DNA of 64,000 nucleotides, taken from the NCBI RefSeq assembly GCF_008040105.1, contig NZ_VRMG01000010.1:95934-159933 (forward strand), written 5' to 3'. The notes beneath the pieces are model-generated. The model made no database searches. It was not told the origin of the DNA and saw only the letters and a list, made by a program, of their open reading frames with translations. Source of the DNA: Lacisediminihabitans profunda (GTDB taxonomy: Bacteria > Actinomycetota > Actinomycetes > Actinomycetales > Microbacteriaceae). Positions 60,604 through 64,000 of this stretch are shown here, in pieces; positions within the stretch are counted from its first letter, which is position 1, and the number at the start of each line of letters is the position of its first letter. Both the position numbers and the translations under genes were made by a program.

Positions 60604-61962
60604 TCACATCTGGGGTAATCGCACGGTCACGACGAGCCCGGGGCCGCCGTTGTGCAGAGAAACGCTGCCGCCGGACGAGTCGATGATGGCCCCGACGACC
60701 GCGAGCCCGAGCCCGCTGCCCCCGGTGCTCGAGGTGCGTGAGTCGTCGGGCCGTGAGAAGCGGTCGAAGGCGTGCGGGAGAAAACTCTCCGGCATCCCGG
60801 GCCCGTCGTCCCGGATCTCCAGAACGAGGCCGCCCGGCTCCGTGCTGAGCGACGCCGTGACCACCCCCTCCTCATGTACCGCGGCGATCGCGTTGGAGAG
60901 CAGGTTGTCGACGACTCGGCCGAAGCTGTGCTGGCCAATGGCGAATGCGGCATCCTCTCCGGTGACGTTCACCGAGAACGCCACCTCGACGTCCTTGGCG
61001 ATCGCGAGCATGCGGGCTCGATCGACGCTTCCCATCAGTTCGGTCACCAGTTGTTCGGTGCTGCTCGGCGTCGTGGGGGTGCCGGCGGACTCGAGCTTCG
61101 ACAGCTCAAGCATGTTGGTCGCCAGCGCGGAGAGCCGGTCGACAGAGACCTCGGCGGCAACGAGTTGGCGGGCGAGCGCCTCGGCGTCGCCGAAGTCGTC
61201 GTGGGCGAGTTCGAGCTGGGTCTTGAGAACGGACAGCGGCGTGCGCAGCTCGTGGGCGGCATCCGACACCATTTGCTTCTCGCGTTCAGTCGATTGGCGG
61301 ATGCGGTCGAGAAGGGCGTTGAGCGTCGAAGCCAGTTCCGCGATCTCGTCCCGGGCCGGACCCACCGGAAGACCGCCCTCGCCGGGGTCGGCGCCCAACA
61401 GCTCGGCCTTCCGGCGCATCCGTTCGACCGGTCGGAGTGCGGCGGAGGCGAGCACCCACGACGCGACGCCGAACCCCGCGAGCAGCACCAGGGCACCGAT
61501 GATGAGGGTGGAGTCGAGACCCTGCAGGGCGAGGGTGCTCGATCCGGTGCTGCGCGCGGCCCAGAGCGACCAGGTGCCCGCGCTGGTGTGGACGACGCGG
61601 CCCACCACCACGAAGTCCATCCCCTCGACGTCTTGCGTCAGCTGCTCGTTCGCTCCATCGCGATGCTCGAGGTGCTCGCGGATGATGTGGGGCATGGTGT
61701 CGACCTGCACCGTGCCGTCCGGCGCGCGAACGAACAGCAGCACCCCGGTTCCCGGGTCGTCGAGGGTGTTGGCCGGGTTCGCGATGATCTCGTCGGCGAA
61801 GGAGTTGAGATCCCCGCGAGCGAGGGTGGAGTCGGCAGTGGTGAGAATCGTCGCGACCTGCACGCGCACGGCGACGAGGGCGATGGAGAAGATCACGACC
61901 GCGACGAGGATGCTGCCAAGGGTGATCCGTGCCCGGATCGACAGCCGCGAGAGCACCCTCAC
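60604..61962 (-). CDS. OmpR-partner sensor histidine kinase
   Basis: A 452-residue membrane sensor kinase with two helices (about residues 12-35 and 155-178) enclosing an about 120-residue extracytoplasmic sensor. A HAMP linker (about residues 180-232), a phosphoacceptor helix with SDAAHELRTPLSVLKTQLEL, and an ATPase domain (N box GRVVDNLLSNAIAAV, G boxes DDGPGMP and GGSGLGLAVVGAI) follow. The GTG start overlaps the stop of the response regulator gene (GTGA), so the two are coupled. It lies 104 bp upstream of the ferric-reductase-like gene on the same strand, which it may control. Confidence 0.9.
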   Translation of the reverse strand: MRVLSRLSIRARITLGSILVAVVIFSIALVAVRVQVATILTTADSTLARGDLNSFADEIIANPANTLDDPGTGVLLFVRAPDGTVQVDTMPHIIREHLEHRDGANEQLTQDVEGMDFVVVGRVVHTSAGTWSLWAARSTGSSTLALQGLDSTLIIGALVLLAGFGVASWVLASAALRPVERMRRKAELLGADPGEGGLPVGPARDEIAELASTLNALLDRIRQSTEREKQMVSDAAHELRTPLSVLKTQLELAHDDFGDAEALARQLVAAEVSVDRLSALATNMLELSKLESAGTPTTPSSTEQLVTELMGSVDRARMLAIAKDVEVAFSVNVTGEDAAFAIGQHSFGRVVDNLLSNAIAAVHEEGVVTASLSTEPGGLVLEIRDDGPGMPESFLPHAFDRFSRPDDSRTSSTGGSGLGLAVVGAIIDSSGGSVSLHNGGPGLVVTVRLPQM

Positions 61963-62645
61963 ACCTCGTCGTCTACCTGCAGGGTGTAGCCGACGCCGCG
62001 CACGGTGGTGATCGTGAAGCCGGCATCGACCGGCTCGAGCTTGCGGCGAAGGTACCGCACGTACTGGTCGACGATCGTCGGGTCGATGTGCTTGGTCGTG
62101 CCCCACACCTCGCTGAGGATCTCAGTGCGGGAGAGCGTCGTGTCCTTGCGGGTGGCAAGCAGCCTCAGCAGGGTGAATTCCTTGGTACTGAGCGGGAACG
62201 CCGTGCCGTCGATCGTCGCGCGCACCGTCTCGGCGTCCAGCGACACCCGGCCGACCCGCACGACGGGTCTCGAGGTGGAGGCCTCGCGGCGCACCAGGGC
62301 ACGGATCCGGGCGCTGAATTCGACGAAGGCGAACGGCTTGGTGAGGTAGTCGTCCGCTCCGGAGTCGAGCCCGAACACGCGGTCTTCCACGGCGTCACGG
62401 GCGGTGAGGAGCAGGATCGGCAGTGTGTTGCCGTGGTTGCGCAGGTGACGGCAGATCTCGAATCCGGTCATCTCGGGCAGCATCACGTCGATCGCGGCCG
62501 CGCCGAACTCTTCGTTCGCCGCGGCGATGAGGGCATCGATGCCGTTGCCCACGAGCGTCACGTCGTAGCCTTCATCTCGCAGCCCACGCTCCACGAGCGC
62601 GCCCATGGCCGCGTCGTCTTCCACGACCAGGATTCTCGTCACCAT
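61959..62645 (-). CDS. OmpR/PhoB-family response regulator
   Basis: A 228-residue regulator with a receiver domain (acidic pair in ILVVEDDAAMG, phosphoacceptor Asp in AIDVMLPEMTG, Lys in YLTKPFAF) and a C-terminal winged helix (about residues 135-225, LSTKEFTLLRLLATRKDTTL and YVRYLRRKLEPVD). On the minus strand TAGGGT precedes the ATG by four and the next codon, GTG, by seven bases, so a leaderless start at either codon is likely. First gene of the two-component operon; the RNase P RNA gene is divergent from it. Confidence 0.91.
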   Translation of the reverse strand: MVTRILVVEDDAAMGALVERGLRDEGYDVTLVGNGIDALIAAANEEFGAAAIDVMLPEMTGFEICRHLRNHGNTLPILLLTARDAVEDRVFGLDSGADDYLTKPFAFVEFSARIRALVRREASTSRPVVRVGRVSLDAETVRATIDGTAFPLSTKEFTLLRLLATRKDTTLSRTEILSEVWGTTKHIDPTIVDQYVRYLRRKLEPVDAGFTITTVRGVGYTLQVDDEV

Positions 62646-62694
62646 CAACACCCTACCGGCGGGAGTCTGGACGTGCCGTAGGCTTTCCTATCGA

Positions 62695-63088
62695 ATGGGT
62701 CGGCAAGACGGTCGCGTCGCATTCCGGGCCCGAGAGGGCGCGGAAAGCGCCGAGGAACGTCCGGGCTCCGCAGAGCAGGGCGGTGGGTAACACCCACCCG
62801 GGGTAACCCGCGAGAAAGTGCAACAGAAAGCAGACCGCCACGGACTTCGGTTCGGGGTAAGGGTGAAACGGTGGTGTAAGAGACCACCAGCGGCCCGCGT
62901 GATCGGGTCGGCTAGGTAAACCTCGCCAGGAGCAAGGTCAGACAGGAAGCGTTACGGGCTGCTCGCCTAGCTTCCGGGTAGACCGCTAGAGGTGTGCGGC
63001 AACGTACATCGTAGATAGATGGCCGTCGATGGTGTCGTTCCCGCAAGGGGGCGCACCGGGACAGAACCCGGCGTACTAGCCGGCCCAT
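62695..63088 (+). ncRNA. rnpB: RNase P RNA, bacterial type A
   Basis: Catalytic RNA of ribonuclease P, which trims tRNA 5' leaders. The ends pair as helix P1 (ATGGGTCGGC with GCCGGCCCAT). The conserved core elements are seen in order: GAGGAACGTCCGGGCTCC (CR-I), CAGGGCGGTGGGTAACACCC, AGTGCAACAGAAAGCAGACC (CR-II/III), GGTAAGGGTGAAACGGTG and AAGAGACCACCAGC (CR-IV), and near the 3' end GACAGAACCCGGCGTACT (CR-V). Length of about 394 nt is normal for actinobacteria. Exact ends are set by the P1 helix. Confidence 0.93.
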
Positions 63089-63164
63089 TCACCAGTCTCT
63101 GCTGGGGCGGCACCTCGGGCGCGGTTCGCGTGGGGCCGGCTCCTGGTACCCGTTACCCCTTCCT

Positions 63165-63194
63165 GTGGCGCGCCTCCTCGTGGCGCGCCTCCTC
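63165..63194 (+). repeat. Two tandem copies of a 15-bp unit
   Basis: GTGGCGCGCCTCCTC occurs twice head to tail in the gene-free 242 bp between rnpB and the DUF222 gene. Replication slippage product; no function apparent. Confidence 0.6.
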
Positions 63195-63330
63195 GTGGCT
63201 GCGTCCTCCTCCTGGTTGGTGTGTCTCCACTCCTCCACAGGCTGTCTTTTGCCTGCGTCGTCCACAGGAAGTGCTGGTCAGGGTGGGTATTGTCGGCGGG
63301 AATGTCGGTGGTGGCTGGCAGGCTTGGGTC

Positions 63331-64000
63331 ATGGAAGACGGTACTGCGGCCCGGCTCGAGGGCACTGTCGACGGGTTGATCGACGACGCCTCGTTGACCG
63401 GCGACGCGTCGTTGCTGGATGACGCGTCGTTGCTTGCCGTGTTGGGGCGGGGTTTCGAGTTGCGGCGTGCGGCGGATGCCCGACTGGTGGGTCTGGCCGG
63501 GGAGGTGGTGCACCGGTCGAGGTCGAGTCTCGGGCCGGAGGGTCTCGCGTCCCGGTTCGGTGCCACGAGCGCCGCCGCCCTGTTGGCGGAGGTGGGGCGG
63601 ATCACCCTGGCCGAAAGTCACCGGTTCTGCCGGGTCGGCGACGCCACCACCGACCGGGTCGGTCTCCTCGGGGAGATGTTGCCGCCAGTGTTCCCGCTCC
63701 TCGCGGCTGCGGTGCGGGCCGCGATCATCCCAGTGGATTCCGCGAGCCTGATCGTGACGGCCCTGACCGAGGTCTCACCCCGCGCCGACCAGGAGAATGT
63801 GGTCGCGGCCGAACAGGCTCTGGTGGGCTTCGCGGGGGAGTATCCCGCCGATCTGGTCCGGCGGCTCGCTGCCCGGTGGCGGGACGCCCTCGACGTCGAC
63901 GGGATCGAACCGCGGGAGGCGGAACTGGTCGCGTCCCGATCGCTGCGACGCAGCATTCTCGCGAACGGGCTGAAACGATACCGGCTCGACCTCGACCCGC
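63331..64000 (+). CDS. DUF222 (13E12-type) protein, probably with HNH nuclease domain; 3' end outside window
   Basis: An open frame from ATG 63331 runs off the window end (223 codons visible). It shows the N-terminal DUF222 region typical of the large actinobacterial family that usually ends in an HNH endonuclease domain: LGRGFELRRAADARLVGLAG, LAEVGRITLAESHRFCRVGD and VRRLAARWRDALDVDGIEPR. The nuclease part would lie beyond the window. The first residues contain a threefold repeat of D-A-S-L (about residues 18-35), encoded by near-identical GACGCGTCGTTG units. These proteins occur in many copies per genome and behave like mobile or repeat-associated genes; their function is unproven. Confidence 0.85.
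   Translation, partial: MEDGTAARLEGTVDGLIDDASLTGDASLLDDASLLAVLGRGFELRRAADARLVGLAGEVVHRSRSSLGPEGLASRFGATSAAALLAEVGRITLAESHRFCRVGDATTDRVGLLGEMLPPVFPLLAAAVRAAIIPVDSASLIVTALTEVSPRADQENVVAAEQALVGFAGEYPADLVRRLAARWRDALDVDGIEPREAELVASRSLRRSILANGLKRYRLDLDP

Overview
The window reads as a stretch of chromosome from a GC-rich actinobacterium, most likely a member of the Microbacteriaceae (Leifsonia/Cryobacterium/Subtercola-like). This is inferred from gene content and style, not from any search. The pointers are: very high GC third positions; a type II fatty-acid gene block fabD-fabH-acpP-fabF with a PucR-type regulator; a homodimeric AceE; DUF3145, DUF427 and DUF222/HNH proteins; a family A polymerase without the 5' nuclease; an actinobacterial LigD/Ku pair; and many genes whose -10 box lies 6-7 nt before the start codon (leaderless mRNAs).

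Layout. 1-4.4 kb: a DevS/DevR-like two-component system, a tandem universal stress protein and a metal P-type ATPase, resembling a dormancy/hypoxia module. 4.4-6.8 kb: small membrane proteins, a cold-shock protein and a DUF1684 protein. 7.0-12.2 kb: a GAF regulator with an aldehyde dehydrogenase/DUF779 pair, then a DNA polymerase. 12.2-13.5 kb: a PadR repressor and DUF3145. 13.5-24.1 kb (mostly minus strand): a glycosyltransferase, the fatty-acid synthesis cluster, its PucR regulator and pyruvate dehydrogenase E1. Between fabD and the PucR gene sits an opposite-strand cassette (metallo-hydrolase plus MarR) preceded by two identical 88-bp repeats with perfect 17-bp terminal inverted repeats.

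24.2-26.4 kb carries an aldose epimerase, a peroxiredoxin, DUF1003 and tRNA-Val(TAC). Downstream of the tRNA, to roughly 39 kb, the content looks accessory: an unexplained structured non-coding stretch, a TasA/camelysin-like secreted protein with a SipW-type signal peptidase, arsRDA without a visible arsenite permease, a hydrolase lacking its nucleophile, a broken tyrosine-phosphatase gene, a small P-loop kinase, a Ddn-like protein, and a MEDS sensor/LuxR pair facing a one-cysteine thioredoxin-like protein and two epoxide-hydrolase-like proteins.

39.5-64 kb: a 5'-3' exonuclease; a DUF6230-DUF6114-secreted protein operon divergent from a TetR repressor with a perfect palindromic operator between them; a YbaK protein; an LCP cell-wall ligase; a 546-bp intergenic giant imperfect palindrome with nested tandem repeats; DUF427; a group 2 sigma factor; the LigD/Ku non-homologous end-joining pair; a DMT exporter; an NCS1-type permease with a very long disordered N-terminus; Nif3; a degenerate zinc-ribbon coiled coil; and an ApbE/FMN-binding protein/ferric-reductase-like electron-transfer module with its own two-component system. 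The window ends with the RNase P RNA gene and the start of a DUF222 protein cut by the window edge.
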